A DNA stretch of 64,000 bases, taken from assembly GCA_963627995.1 (NCBI GenBank), contig CAVGCV010000011.1:4999-68998 (forward strand), given 5' to 3'. The notes beneath the pieces were generated by a model that did not search any database, had not been told where the DNA came from, and saw only the letters and a list, made by a program, of their open reading frames with translations. Below are positions 44,269-53,960 of this stretch, piece by piece. The stretch comes from UBA3839 sp963627995 (GTDB taxonomy: Bacteria; Bacteroidota; Bacteroidia; Bacteroidales; Bacteroidaceae). Every line of letters begins with the position of its first letter. Position 1 is the first letter of the stretch. Both the position numbers and the translations under genes were made by a program.

Positions 44269-44604
44269 TTAGACGATGGACAGCAGCTTCTGTGCGTTCT
44301 TCTCTTTCGTCGCGTCGTAGATGAGGAACCAGTCGATGATGGTCCAGATGCCGCCGCCGCCGCACGTGAGCAGCTTGATGACGCCCAGCGCGGTGTCGCC
44401 GATCATGAAGCGGTCGACGCCATAGCCGCCCAAGAAGATGGAAAGGATGAGGACGACGGTGGGGTCGCTCAGCGAGACCGAATGCAGGACGACCTCTTTC
44501 TCGTCGGGGATGGCGAGGAGGCGGCTGCGGATGGCCATGACTTGCGCGGACGGGAACCTGTTGGAGTTCGCGGCAAGGTAGGCGTCTACTTTGTTGGCTT
44601 CCAT
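44269..44604 (-). CDS. TM2 domain membrane protein
   Basis: 111-residue protein. The hydrophilic N-terminus (about 1-48) is followed by a TM2 module with two membrane segments (about 49-65 and 72-95). The module motif LGGYGVDRFMIGDTALGVIKLLTCGGGGIWTIIDWFLI matches the family G-x-D-R-F-Y-x-G pattern, with M in place of the usual Y. It lies 24 nt after tyrS on the same strand and before a shared terminator, so the two are probably co-transcribed. The function of TM2 proteins in bacteria is unknown. Confidence 0.9.
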   Translation of the reverse strand: MEANKVDAYLAANSNRFPSAQVMAIRSRLLAIPDEKEVVLHSVSLSDPTVVLILSIFLGGYGVDRFMIGDTALGVIKLLTCGGGGIWTIIDWFLIYDATKEKNAQKLLSIV

Positions 44605-44628
44605 GGAGGTTGGTGTTTTGGAAAGGGG

Positions 44629-45924
44629 TTACTTGGCGATGATGAGGAAATACTTCTTCTTCCCTTGCTGCACGAGCAGGTACTTGCCGTCGAGCAAGTC
44701 GGCCGCGGTCAGCACCTGGCTGGCGTCCGCGAGCTTCTCCTTGTTGATGCTCACGCCGCCGCCTTGGGCCAGCTTGCGCATCTCGCCCTTCGAGGGGAAG
44801 ACGGGCGCGTGGTCGGTCGCGAGCTCGATGGCCTTTACGCCCGCCTCGAACGCTTGTTTCGGCACCTCGAAATGCGGAACGCCGTCGAACACGTCGAGCA
44901 GCGTCTGCTCGTCGAGCCTCAGCAGCGCCTCTTTGGTGGCTTTGCCGAAGAGGATGCTCGACGCCTCCACGGCAACCTCGTAGTCTTGCTGCGAGTGCAC
45001 CATGACGGTGATCTCCTGGGCCAGCCGCTTCTGCAAGGCGCGGAGCTCGGGGCGCTGGTCGTGCTCGGCGATGAGGCTGTCGATTTCCTCTTTCGCGAGC
45101 GAGGTGAAAATCTTGATGTAGCGTTTAGCGTCGTCGTCGGCGACGTTGAGCCAGAACTGGTAGAAGGCGTAGGGCGACGTGCGGTTCCTGTCGAGCCAGA
45201 TGTTTCCCTTCTCCGTCTTTCCGAACTTGCGCCCGTCGCTCTTGGTGACAAGGGGGCAGGTGAGGGCGAAGCATTCTTTGCCGCTCATGCGGCGGATGAG
45301 CTCCGAGCCGGTCGTGATGTTGCCCCACTGGTCGGCGCCGCCCAGCTGGAGGCGGCAGTTGTGGTGCTCGCAGAGGTAGTAGAAGTCGTAGGCCTGGAGC
45401 AGCTGGTAGGTGAATTCGGTGAAGGACAGCCCGTCGCGCGCTTCGCCGTTCAGGCGCTTCTGCACCGACTCCTTGGCCATCATGTAGTTGACGGTGATGT
45501 GCTTGCCGATGTCGCGGGCGAAGTCGAGGAACGTGAAGTCCTTCATCCAGTCGTAGTTGTTGAAGAGCTCCGCGCGGTTGGGCTCGTCGCTGTCGAAGTC
45601 GAGGAACTTTGCCAGCTGGTCCTTGATGCACTGCACGTTGTGGCGCAGCGTGTCCTCGTCCAGCAGGTTGCGCTCCTGGCTCTTGCCCGACGGGTCGCCA
45701 ATCATGCCGGTGGCGCCGCCGACGAGGGCGAAGGGCTTCCCACCGCAACGCTGGTAGTGGCGCAGCATCATGACGCCGCACAGGTGTCCTATGTGGAGGG
45801 AGTCGGCCGTGGGGTCGATGCCCAGGTAGGCCGCCACGTTCTGCTCGTTCTTCAGGAGTTCGTCCGTGCCCGGCATCATTTGGTGAATCATTCCGCGCCA
45901 GGCGAGTTCTTCTACAAAATTCAT
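44629..45924 (-). CDS. tyrS: tyrosyl-tRNA synthetase TyrS
   Basis: Class I aminoacyl-tRNA synthetase charging tRNA-Tyr, 431 residues. The HIGH motif is in GIDPTADSLHIGHLCGVM (about 34-50), the tyrosine pocket in YQLLQAYDFYYL and LGGADQWGNITTG, and the KMSKS-equivalent is KFGKT in SDGRKFGKTEKGNIWLD (about 232). The C-terminal S4-like RNA-binding domain covers about 360-431 (GGGVSINKEKLADASQVL...). It is transcribed from a box at 45968 and followed by the TM2 gene. Confidence 0.97.
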   Translation of the reverse strand: MNFVEELAWRGMIHQMMPGTDELLKNEQNVAAYLGIDPTADSLHIGHLCGVMMLRHYQRCGGKPFALVGGATGMIGDPSGKSQERNLLDEDTLRHNVQCIKDQLAKFLDFDSDEPNRAELFNNYDWMKDFTFLDFARDIGKHITVNYMMAKESVQKRLNGEARDGLSFTEFTYQLLQAYDFYYLCEHHNCRLQLGGADQWGNITTGSELIRRMSGKECFALTCPLVTKSDGRKFGKTEKGNIWLDRNRTSPYAFYQFWLNVADDDAKRYIKIFTSLAKEEIDSLIAEHDQRPELRALQKRLAQEITVMVHSQQDYEVAVEASSILFGKATKEALLRLDEQTLLDVFDGVPHFEVPKQAFEAGVKAIELATDHAPVFPSKGEMRKLAQGGGVSINKEKLADASQVLTAADLLDGKYLLVQQGKKKYFLIIAK

Positions 45925-45967
45925 CGATTCTTTGTGATTTTTTCGGATGTCTTGTGGATTGGAGTCG

Positions 45968-45975
45968 CAAAAGTA
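45968..45975 (-). promoter_or_regulatory. Bacteroidetes -7 box for tyrS
   Basis: TACTTTTG on the minus strand, 44 bp upstream of the tyrS start. Confidence 0.65.
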
Positions 45976-45990
45976 CGAAAAAATGCGCGA

Positions 45991-47046
45991 TTACTTGCCG
46001 AAAGCCCTCAAAAGGCGCGTTTTTTCTTTCTTCGTGATTTGGACGACGGAGCCGTGGCGGGGGGTGAAGTTCCCTTTTGTCGGGGTGTCTTGCACGTAGG
46101 TGAAGTTCCTCAGATCGGTGGACTTGCAGAACTGGTAGTAGCCGTTGGCGTAGCAGTCGTACATCAGTATCCACTCCGTGGCGTCCTTCTTGTGCCGCTT
46201 GATGAGCGGAAACACGCTGCTGCCCTCAACGGGGTACTGACCCTCCTTCTGCAGGTGCCTCCACTCCACCGCCCAGGGACCGTGGAGCGAGCGGCTGGTG
46301 GCGCGCATCACGCCTTGGCGCGTCTTGAAGTTCCCCCTGGGGTTGGTGACCGAACGCCCCTCGTCCTTGAAGAAGAGCACGTACTCGCGGTTCACGCCGT
46401 CGTAGACCATGTCGCCGTCGATGCTGGCCGTGCCGAAGTCGAAGAGGAGCTGCGGCTCGGTGATGTCGGTGAAGTCCTCGTTGGCATAGGAGTAGTAGAG
46501 CTTGAAGTAGGGCTGCTTGAAGTTCGGGTCGCTGGTCGGGTATTCCCAGTCGTGGCGGCCTATGCTGTAATAAACCATGTACTTCTTCTCCACCGGGTCC
46601 CAGATGGTCTGCGGCGCCCACACGGCGTGCAGGTTGTCGCGGTCGAAGCCCTCCAGGCCGGGGAAGCGGGTGGGGAAGTCGATGGCCGTGTGCTGCCAGT
46701 GGACGAGGTCGGTGGACTTCATCAGGATGAGGCCGTCGTTGCTCTGCCAGCCAAGCGACGAGCGCATGTCGGTGAGCACCATGTAGAACGTCTTCCCGTC
46801 CTGCCCGCGCAGGATGTGCGGGTCGCGGATGCTCTTGGTGAGCGCGATGGTGTCCGACGCGACGACGGGCTGCCCGTCCTTCAGCGGGGTGTAGTTGAAG
46901 CCGTCGTCGCTCAGTGCGAACCTTATCTGCTCGCCCTCGGGCGAGTTGTCGGAGAAGAACACGAAGAGGTACGAGTCCGTCTTCTGGGCCTGTGCCGGCG
47001 CCTGTGCCAGCGTCAGGAGGCAGAGCGCGAATAACAGTTTTTTCAT
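45991..47046 (-). CDS. secreted GH43-like glycosidase
   Basis: Exported five-bladed propeller glycosidase of 351 residues with a signal peptide (MKKLLFALCLLTLAQAPAQAQ). GH43 catalytic features are visible: the general-base aspartate in TKSIRDPHILRG (about 73), a transition-state-type WAPQTIWDPVEKKYMVYYS (about 142-160) and a probable acid glutamate in PVEGSSVF (about 272). It consists of the catalytic domain alone and lacks the Prevotella-type C-terminal tail. Arabinose, xylose or galactose side chains are the usual targets of this family; the sequence does not decide which. It is monocistronic, upstream of tyrS on the same strand. Confidence 0.85.
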   Translation of the reverse strand: MKKLLFALCLLTLAQAPAQAQKTDSYLFVFFSDNSPEGEQIRFALSDDGFNYTPLKDGQPVVASDTIALTKSIRDPHILRGQDGKTFYMVLTDMRSSLGWQSNDGLILMKSTDLVHWQHTAIDFPTRFPGLEGFDRDNLHAVWAPQTIWDPVEKKYMVYYSIGRHDWEYPTSDPNFKQPYFKLYYSYANEDFTDITEPQLLFDFGTASIDGDMVYDGVNREYVLFFKDEGRSVTNPRGNFKTRQGVMRATSRSLHGPWAVEWRHLQKEGQYPVEGSSVFPLIKRHKKDATEWILMYDCYANGYYQFCKSTDLRNFTYVQDTPTKGNFTPRHGSVVQITKKEKTRLLRAFGK

Positions 47047-47078
47047 GGTGTCGTGGTTTCCTGGTGAGTGAACGGATG

Positions 47079-47086
47079 CAAAGATA
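47079..47086 (-). promoter_or_regulatory. Bacteroidetes -7 box for the GH43-like gene
   Basis: TATCTTTG on the minus strand, 33 bp upstream of the start at 47046. Confidence 0.65.
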
Positions 47087-47156
47087 CGTGCTTTCGGCGG
47101 AACCCCGTGCAGCTTCGGCGCGCATTCTTCGCTTCGTGGCGGCCGAAAAGGCGGCA

Positions 47157-47190
47157 GAAAAGGGAAGCCCGGCCTTGCGGCGGGCCTCCC
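47157..47190 (-). terminator. gyrB terminator
   Basis: GGGAGGCCC (47182-47190 on the minus strand) pairs with GGGCTTCCC (47162-47170) with one mismatch, followed by TTTT in the minus direction. Confidence 0.7.
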
Positions 47191-47239
47191 TCCCGGTCGT
47201 CGCGGACGCGCGGCGGCTTGAGCGCCGCGCGGCGCGTGG

Positions 47240-49225
<1,986 letters not shown>

Positions 49226-49244
49226 TGTTTTGGCTTTAACGTCA

Positions 49245-49252
49245 CAAAGGTA
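49245..49252 (-). promoter_or_regulatory. Bacteroidetes -7 box for gyrB
   Basis: TACCTTTG on the minus strand, 20 bp upstream of the gyrB start. Confidence 0.7.
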
Positions 49253-49336
49253 GTGAAAAATACGGAAACGCGGAAAAGTTCCCGCCGTTAAATTGCAGCC
49301 CGGGGCGGACGCGCCGTGGCGGCGGGCGCTCCACCG

Positions 49337-49370
49337 AAAAGCCGCGCCTCCGGCAGCGGAGACGCGGCTT
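49337..49370 (-). terminator. rpsT terminator
   Basis: AAGCCGCG arms (49339-49346 with 49363-49370) extended by CTCCG/CGGAG, followed in the minus direction by TTTT. It separates rpsT from gyrB. Confidence 0.75.
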
Positions 49371-49404
49371 GTGCAAGCTATGGCTTTGGTTTTTTCTGTG
49401 CTGG

Positions 49405-49659
49405 CTACGACAGCTTCGCGATGTACTTCGCTGCGCCCGACTTCAGGTTCGCCGCCTTCTTCCAGTGGATGATGTTGCGCTTCGCGAGCTTGTCCAGCTT
49501 CTTCTGGAGCATCGGGAACTGTGCCTCCGCCTCCGCCTTGTCCGTCGTGGCGCGGAACTTGCGGAGCGCCGTGCGCATGCTCTTGGCGTAGTAGCGGTTG
49601 CGGAGTCTGCGCTTCTCGTTCTGGCGGATGCGCTTGAGGGCTGATTTGTGGTTTGCCAT
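49405..49659 (-). CDS. rpsT: 30S ribosomal protein S20
   Basis: 84-residue basic protein of the small ribosomal subunit. MANHKSALKRIRQNEKRRLRNRYYAKSMRTALRKF at the N-terminus and IIHWKKAANLKSGAAKYIAKLS at the C-terminus match the S20 three-helix family in length and pattern (ANHKSA-K-IRQ and H-KKAARKKS-like). It follows tRNA-Glu by about 90 nt on the same strand and may share its transcript. It ends at a hairpin terminator before gyrB. Confidence 0.96.
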   Translation of the reverse strand: MANHKSALKRIRQNEKRRLRNRYYAKSMRTALRKFRATTDKAEAEAQFPMLQKKLDKLAKRNIIHWKKAANLKSGAAKYIAKLS

Positions 49660-49748
49660 TTTTCTTTTCCTGTTTTTTTGTGATTGCTGTTCGCGGGAGT
49701 CCGATGTGGTATGGCTTTCGACCTCGCACCCATCTCCCGCCGTTCTCG

Positions 49749-49820
49749 TAGCCCATAGCAGAGTCGAACTGCTCTTTAGAGAATGAAAATCTCTCGTCCT
49801 AACCGATAGACGAATGGGCC
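49749..49820 (-). tRNA. tRNA-Glu (anticodon TTC)
   Basis: Complete cloverleaf on the minus strand. The acceptor GGCCCAT pairs with ATGGGCT (one G-U), discriminator A. The D arm is GTCTATCGGTTAGGAC, the anticodon loop ATTTTCATT gives TTC within a GAGAG/CTCTC-type stem, and the T arm is AGCAG-TTCGACT-CTGCT. CCA is not encoded. Confidence 0.95.
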
Positions 49821-49872
49821 GGCCCGTGGCGTTGAGCCAAGCGAAACGCGCCTTGCGCGCATTTTGCGGTTG

Positions 49873-49880
49873 CAAAGGTA
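49873..49880 (-). promoter_or_regulatory. Bacteroidetes -7 box for tRNA-Glu
   Basis: TACCTTTG on the minus strand, 53 bp upstream of the tRNA 5' end; it may also serve rpsT. Confidence 0.65.
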
Positions 49881-50089
49881 CGCACTTTCCGCAGAACGGC
49901 AAGCGTTTCCGCGTTTTTTCTTCGGAAGACGCCGCTTTTTCTTCGGGAGATGCCGCGTTTTTGCGCTTCCCGGGCGCGGATGCTTCCGCCTCGTGGCCGT
50001 TTCCGCGCGCGGCGGGCGCCCTGCGGCTGTGCGCCGTTCCGGGGAGGACGCCGCGCAGCCCGCTTCGCGGCGTCGCGGAGCGGTGGAAA

Positions 50090-50189
50090 TTCCAAGTACT
50101 TGGAAAAAAATTTCCAAGTACTTGGACGAAAATTTCCAAGTACTTGGAAATATTTTCCCTCCGCGGAGCGCCTGCCGGCGCGCTGCGGA
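50090..50189 (+). repeat. 22-bp periodic dyad array, copy G (hybrid words)
   Basis: Three palindromes, TTCCAAGTACTTGGAA at 50090-50105 and 50134-50149 with a one-base variant at 50112-50127, are followed by TCCGCGGA (50160) and GCTGCGGA (50182). The dyad centres, 50097.5, 50119.5, 50141.5, 50163.5 and 50185.5, are exactly 22 bp apart. The first three words differ from all other copies, but the register and the last two words are those of the family. A degenerate word, GTCGCGG, lies one period upstream at 50072. Sequence between the tRNA promoter and 50070 shows nothing I can name. Confidence 0.85.
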
Positions 50190-50326
50190 GGGCGGTTGGG
50201 GCGGGCGCGCAGTCCGGGCGAGGGCGGCGCGCGCGGCGCGGATTCACCCCGCCGGCCGGCGGGGGTGGCGCGGCGCGTTTCCGGCGGGGATTGTCCCTTA
50301 TGCGCTCCGGCGTGTCCTGTTTGGGC

Positions 50327-50436
50327 TTTAACGAATTTTTGCTTGCACAAGCAAAAAATGGCTGTGCATACTTTTCGCGAAAATGATGCACACTCGCCGA
50401 AAGTGTGAGTAAATTGTTGAATTTTAACGAATTTTT
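50327..50436. other. palindrome cluster bounded by direct repeats
   Basis: Direct repeats TTTAACGAATTTTT at 50327-50340 and 50423-50436 enclose three dyads. The first is TTTTTGCTTG/CAAGCAAAAA (50336-50357, 2-nt loop). The second is a nested dyad, TGTGCAT/ATGCACA around TTTTCGCGAAAA (50363-50392). The third is CACACT/AGTGTG (50389-50407), whose left arm shares four bases with the right arm of the second. The region is A/T-rich in a GC-rich context. Role unknown; regulatory or origin-like functions are possible. Confidence 0.6.
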
Positions 50437-50461
50437 CTTAGGCGGTGGGGATTATTCATTG

Positions 50462-50469
50462 TAATTTTG
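50462..50469 (+). promoter_or_regulatory. candidate Bacteroidetes -7 box for the acyl-CoA ligase operon
   Basis: TAATTTTG matches TAnnTTTG, 139 bp before the start codon at 50608, giving a long leader. No good -33 element. Confidence 0.45.
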
Positions 50470-50607
50470 AACCGTGAAAGAGGGGAAAAACATCGGAGTG
50501 TGCAATTTTGGCGTGCCCGGCCCTCGCGGATGAGGCGCCGCGTCGCGCGGCCCGCCGCTCCTTTCCTTTCATATATATAAATTGGTATCAACATTAGAAA
50601 GTTTTCA

Positions 50608-52263
50608 ATGGTAGAACGTTTTTTGAAGCAGAGCACCTTCACGTCGATGGAGGATTACAAGAAGAACCTGGAGTATGTGATTCCCGAGGATTTTAACTTC
50701 GCCTACGACGTGATGGACGCTTGGGCCGAGGAGGCCCCGGACAAGCTGGCGCTGCTTTGGACCAACGACAGGGGCGAGGAGCGGCGGTTCACGTTCGGCG
50801 ACATGAAGCGCGAGAGCGACAGGGTGGCCGCCTACTTCCAGGGCCTCGGCATCGGCAAGGGCGACATGGTGATGCTGATCCTCAAGCGCCGCTACCAGTT
50901 CTGGACGAGCATCATCGCCCTCCACAAGATTGGCGCGGTGGCCATCCCCGCCACGTTCCTGCTCACGTCGAAGGACATCGTCTACCGCTGCGAGAACGCC
51001 TCCATCAAGGCCATCGTCTGCTGCGGCGACGAGGAAATCCTGGAGCACGTGTCGGGCGCGGCGCCCAAGTGCCCCACGCTGCGCCACCTCATCAGCATCG
51101 GCCCGGAGGTGCCCGAGGGCTGGGACGACTTCGAGGCGGGCGTGGCGCGCGCCGGCGCGTTCCGCCGGCCGGCGCACCTGAACAAGGCCACCGACTACTC
51201 CATCATGTACTTCACGAGCGGCACGAGCGGCGAGCCGAAGATGGTCATCCACGACTACACCTATGCCGTCGGCCACCTCTCGACGGCGGCCTTCTGGCAC
51301 AACCTCACGCCCGACAGCCTGCACCTCACCGTGGCCGACACGGGGTGGGGCAAGGCCGTGTGGGGCAAGCTCTACGGGCAGTGGATTGTGGGCGCGGCCG
51401 TGTTCGTCTACGACCACGAGAAGTTCACCCCGGCCGACATCCTGCGCAAGGTGGAGCAGTACCGCGTCACCTCGTTCTGCGCGCCGCCCACGATTTACCG
51501 CTTCATGATCCGCGAGGACTTGTCGAAGTTCGACCTCTCCTCGCTCAAGTACTGCACGACGGCGGGCGAGGCGCTCAACGGCGCCGTGTACGAGAAGTTC
51601 TACGAGGCGACGGGCATCCGCCTGATGGAGGGGTTCGGGCAGACGGAGACGACGCTCACGCTGGGCACCTACCCGTGGATCAAGCCCAAGCCCGGCTCGA
51701 TGGGCATCCCGAACCCGCAGTACGACATCGAGCTGGTGAAGCGCGACGGCACGCCGGCCGCGCAGGGCGAGATAGGGCAGATTGCCATCCGCACCGACCG
51801 CCGCAAGCAGATAGGGCTGTTCTGCTGCTACTACCGCAACCCGGAGCTGACCGCGCAGACGTGGCACGACGGGCTCTACTACACGGGCGACCTCGCCTAC
51901 TACGACGAGGACGGCTACTACTGGTTCGTGGGCCGCGCCGACGACGTCATCAAGAGCAGCGGCTACCGCATCGGCCCGTTCGAGGTGGAGAGCGCGCTGA
52001 TGACCCACCCGGCCGTGGTGGAGTGCGCCATCACGGGCGTGCCGGACGACATCCGCGGCGAGATTGTGAAGGCCACCGTCGTGCTGGGCAGGGAGTGGAA
52101 GGACAAGGCGGGCGAGGAGCTGGTGAAGGAGCTCCAGGCGCACGTGAAGCGCGAGACCGCCCCCTACAAGTACCCCCGCGTCATCGAGTTCGTCGAGGAG
52201 CTCCCGAAAACCATCAGCGGCAAGATACGCCGCGTGGAGATTCGCGAGAACGACCGCAAGTAG
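50608..52263 (+). CDS. AMP-forming acyl-CoA synthetase
   Basis: Cytosolic adenylate-forming ligase of 551 residues that joins a carboxylic acid to CoA. Motifs are the P-loop YFTSGTSGEPKMVIH (about 198-212), the ATP-binding TTAGEALN and GFGQTET (about 343), YYTGDLAYYDEDGYYWFVGRADDVIKSSGYRIGPFEVE (about 424-462), and the catalytic lysine in PKTISGKIRR (about 539). It resembles medium-chain or branched acyl-CoA ligases (ACSM type) more than acetyl-CoA synthetase. Located directly before a 2-oxoacid:ferredoxin oxidoreductase operon, it could return free branched or aromatic acids to CoA thioesters for reductive carboxylation. That link is inferred. Confidence 0.9.
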   Translation: MVERFLKQSTFTSMEDYKKNLEYVIPEDFNFAYDVMDAWAEEAPDKLALLWTNDRGEERRFTFGDMKRESDRVAAYFQGLGIGKGDMVMLILKRRYQFWTSIIALHKIGAVAIPATFLLTSKDIVYRCENASIKAIVCCGDEEILEHVSGAAPKCPTLRHLISIGPEVPEGWDDFEAGVARAGAFRRPAHLNKATDYSIMYFTSGTSGEPKMVIHDYTYAVGHLSTAAFWHNLTPDSLHLTVADTGWGKAVWGKLYGQWIVGAAVFVYDHEKFTPADILRKVEQYRVTSFCAPPTIYRFMIREDLSKFDLSSLKYCTTAGEALNGAVYEKFYEATGIRLMEGFGQTETTLTLGTYPWIKPKPGSMGIPNPQYDIELVKRDGTPAAQGEIGQIAIRTDRRKQIGLFCCYYRNPELTAQTWHDGLYYTGDLAYYDEDGYYWFVGRADDVIKSSGYRIGPFEVESALMTHPAVVECAITGVPDDIRGEIVKATVVLGREWKDKAGEELVKELQAHVKRETAPYKYPRVIEFVEELPKTISGKIRRVEIRENDRK

Positions 52264-52382
52264 CCCCCCGCCGGGCGGCCGGCGTAGCCCGCGCGGCGCG
52301 GAATCCCTGATTTTTTCTGAGTACAGGCAAGTCCCCCCCTCCGGAGGGGACAGGGATGCCCAACGCTCTTCCCGGGACACGT

Positions 52383-52619
52383 ATGGACAGCTTGTCGACT
52401 GAAATAGAACGCCTTGGCGAGCGGATTGCTGCCGCTCCCGGCGACGCCGCCCTCTACGTGGAGCGGGGGAAGCTCTACTGGAGGAAGCAGGACGTGCCGC
52501 GCTGCATGGCCGACTACGACGCGGCCGTCCGCCTCGACCCGCAGAGCGAGGCGCGGCAGTTGAAGACAATGGTGCGCGACATCCTTGCCTTCTACCATAA
52601 GGACATGTACAACCCATAA
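52383..52619 (+). CDS. small TPR-like protein
   Basis: 78-residue protein with a single tetratricopeptide-like helix pair. The pattern LYVERGKLYWRKQDVPRCMADYDAAVRLDPQSE (about 26-58) fits the W-LG-Y-A-F-A-P spacing of a TPR, with flanking helices. It has no signal peptide. The start at 52383 is chosen over 52356 because it leaves a clean gap after the ligase gene. Its place between the ligase and the ferredoxin gene suggests co-transcription. A role in complex assembly is possible, but nothing in the sequence shows it. Confidence 0.75.
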   Translation: MDSLSTEIERLGERIAAAPGDAALYVERGKLYWRKQDVPRCMADYDAAVRLDPQSEARQLKTMVRDILAFYHKDMYNP

Positions 52620-52635
52620 AAACAAGCATGAAGCA

Positions 52636-52902
52636 ATGTCGAAAGTGAGAGGCGCCATCGTCGTTGACATCGAGCGGTGCAAAGGCTGCGGCCTCTGCGC
52701 GGTGGCCTGCCCGCTGGGGCTCGTGTCCCTGTCGGAGGCGGTGAACCACAAGGGCTACGAGTACGCCCGCCTGGCGGACGGCGGCGCGGCCCGGTGCACG
52801 GGCTGCGCGTCGTGCGCCGTGGTCTGCCCCGACGCCTGCGTCACTGTTTATCGAAAGAAGGAGGAAAACCAATGGACAGACAACAAGACGTGTTGCTGCT
52901 GA
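52636..52902 (+). CDS. vorD: 2 x [4Fe-4S] ferredoxin subunit of 2-oxoacid oxidoreductase
   Basis: 88-residue delta-type subunit carrying electrons from the thiamine enzyme to ferredoxin. It has two complete clusters: CKGCGLCAVACP (about 15-26) and CTGCASCAVVCP (about 54-65). The C-terminus overlaps the next gene by 31 nt and ends in three consecutive cysteines (DNKTCCC), which are encoded inside the vorB overlap. It starts 16 nt after the TPR gene. vor versus kor naming depends on the substrate and is not decided by the sequence. Confidence 0.9.
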   Translation: MSKVRGAIVVDIERCKGCGLCAVACPLGLVSLSEAVNHKGYEYARLADGGAARCTGCASCAVVCPDACVTVYRKKEENQWTDNKTCCC

Positions 52903-53960
52903 AAGGCAACGAGGCGATAGCCAAGGCGGCCTGCCGCTACGGGTACGACGGCTTCTTCGGCTATCCCATCACGCCGCAGAGCGAGATACTGGAGACGCTC
53001 GCCGCCGACAAGCCGTGGGAGACGACCGGCATGGCGGTGCTCCAGGCGGAGAGCGAGGTGGCGTCCATCAACATGGTCTATGCGGCGGGCGCGAGCGGCA
53101 AGTGCGCGATGACCTCGTCGTCGAGCCCGGGCGTGGCGCTCATGCAGGAGGGCATCTCCTACATGGCCGCCTGCGAGATTCCGGGGCTCGTCGTGAGCGT
53201 CGGGCGCGGCGGCCCGGGGCTGGGCACCATCCAGCCGGGGCAGGCCGACTACGTGCAGGCGGTGTACGGCGGCGGCAACGGCGACTACCACTGCATCGTG
53301 CTCGCCCCCGACAGCGTGCAGGAGATGGCCGACTTCATGGGGCTGGCCAAGGAGCTGATGTTCCGCTGGCGGATGCCCCTCGTCATCCTCTCCGACGGGA
53401 TGGTCGGGCAGATGATGGAGCAGGTGGTGCTGCCGCCGTTCCAGCCGCGGCGCACCGACGAGGAAATCCGCCGCCAGTGCCCCTGGGCCGTGAACGGGCT
53501 GGGGCTGCGCGGGCGGAAACACAACGTGATGACCTCGCTGGAGCTGGACACCGCCGCGATGGAGGAGCGCAACCGCCGCATGACGCGGAAGTACCGCTCG
53601 ATAGAGGCGCAGGAAGTCCGCTTCGAGGCGTACGGGACGGAGGACGCCGACTACGTGTTCGTGGCCTACGGCTGCTGCGCGCGCATCGCCATGAGCGCGG
53701 CCAACAGGCTGCGCGCCGAGGGCGCGCGGGTGGGACTGCTGCGCCCCGTCACGCTGTGGCCCTTCCCCGCGCAGGAGCTCGGCGGGCTGGCAGGGCGGTG
53801 CAGGGCCATGCTCGTGGTCGAGGCTTCGGAGGGGCAGATGGTGAAGGATGTCCGCGCCGCCGTCGAGGGCCGCTGCCCCGTGCGTTTCTTCGGACGCTCG
53901 GGCGGCATGATTCCCTCGCCCGACGAGGTGTATGACGAAATGAAAGGACTTATCGCATGA
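52872..53960 (+). CDS. vorB: 2-oxoacid:ferredoxin oxidoreductase alpha-type subunit (VorB)
   Basis: 362-residue subunit containing the pyrimidine-binding and transketolase C-like domains of a thiamine-dependent oxidoreductase. Features are GNEAIAKAACRYGYDGFFGYPITPQSEILETLA (about 11-44), QAESEVASINMVYAAGASG (about 57) and the substrate region TSSSSPGVALMQEGISYMA (about 78-96). The C-terminal domain reads FVAYGCCARIAMSAANRLRAEGARVGLLRPVTLWPFP. It belongs to the VorB/KorA group, which acts on 2-oxoisovalerate or 2-oxoglutarate with CoA. It overlaps the ferredoxin gene by 31 nt and the following gene by four bases (ATGA). Confidence 0.93.
   Translation: MDRQQDVLLLKGNEAIAKAACRYGYDGFFGYPITPQSEILETLAADKPWETTGMAVLQAESEVASINMVYAAGASGKCAMTSSSSPGVALMQEGISYMAACEIPGLVVSVGRGGPGLGTIQPGQADYVQAVYGGGNGDYHCIVLAPDSVQEMADFMGLAKELMFRWRMPLVILSDGMVGQMMEQVVLPPFQPRRTDEEIRRQCPWAVNGLGLRGRKHNVMTSLELDTAAMEERNRRMTRKYRSIEAQEVRFEAYGTEDADYVFVAYGCCARIAMSAANRLRAEGARVGLLRPVTLWPFPAQELGGLAGRCRAMLVVEASEGQMVKDVRAAVEGRCPVRFFGRSGGMIPSPDEVYDEMKGLIA

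Noticed and set aside
49660..49756. Long gyrB frame reaching back to 49756
   Set aside because: It reads through rpsT in another frame; rpsT and the gyrB promoter at 49245 show that gyrB starts at 49225.
50327..50436. Chromosomal replication origin
   Set aside because: The palindromes and A/T content are suggestive, but there is no DnaA gene nearby and I see no DnaA boxes of the TTATCCACA type.
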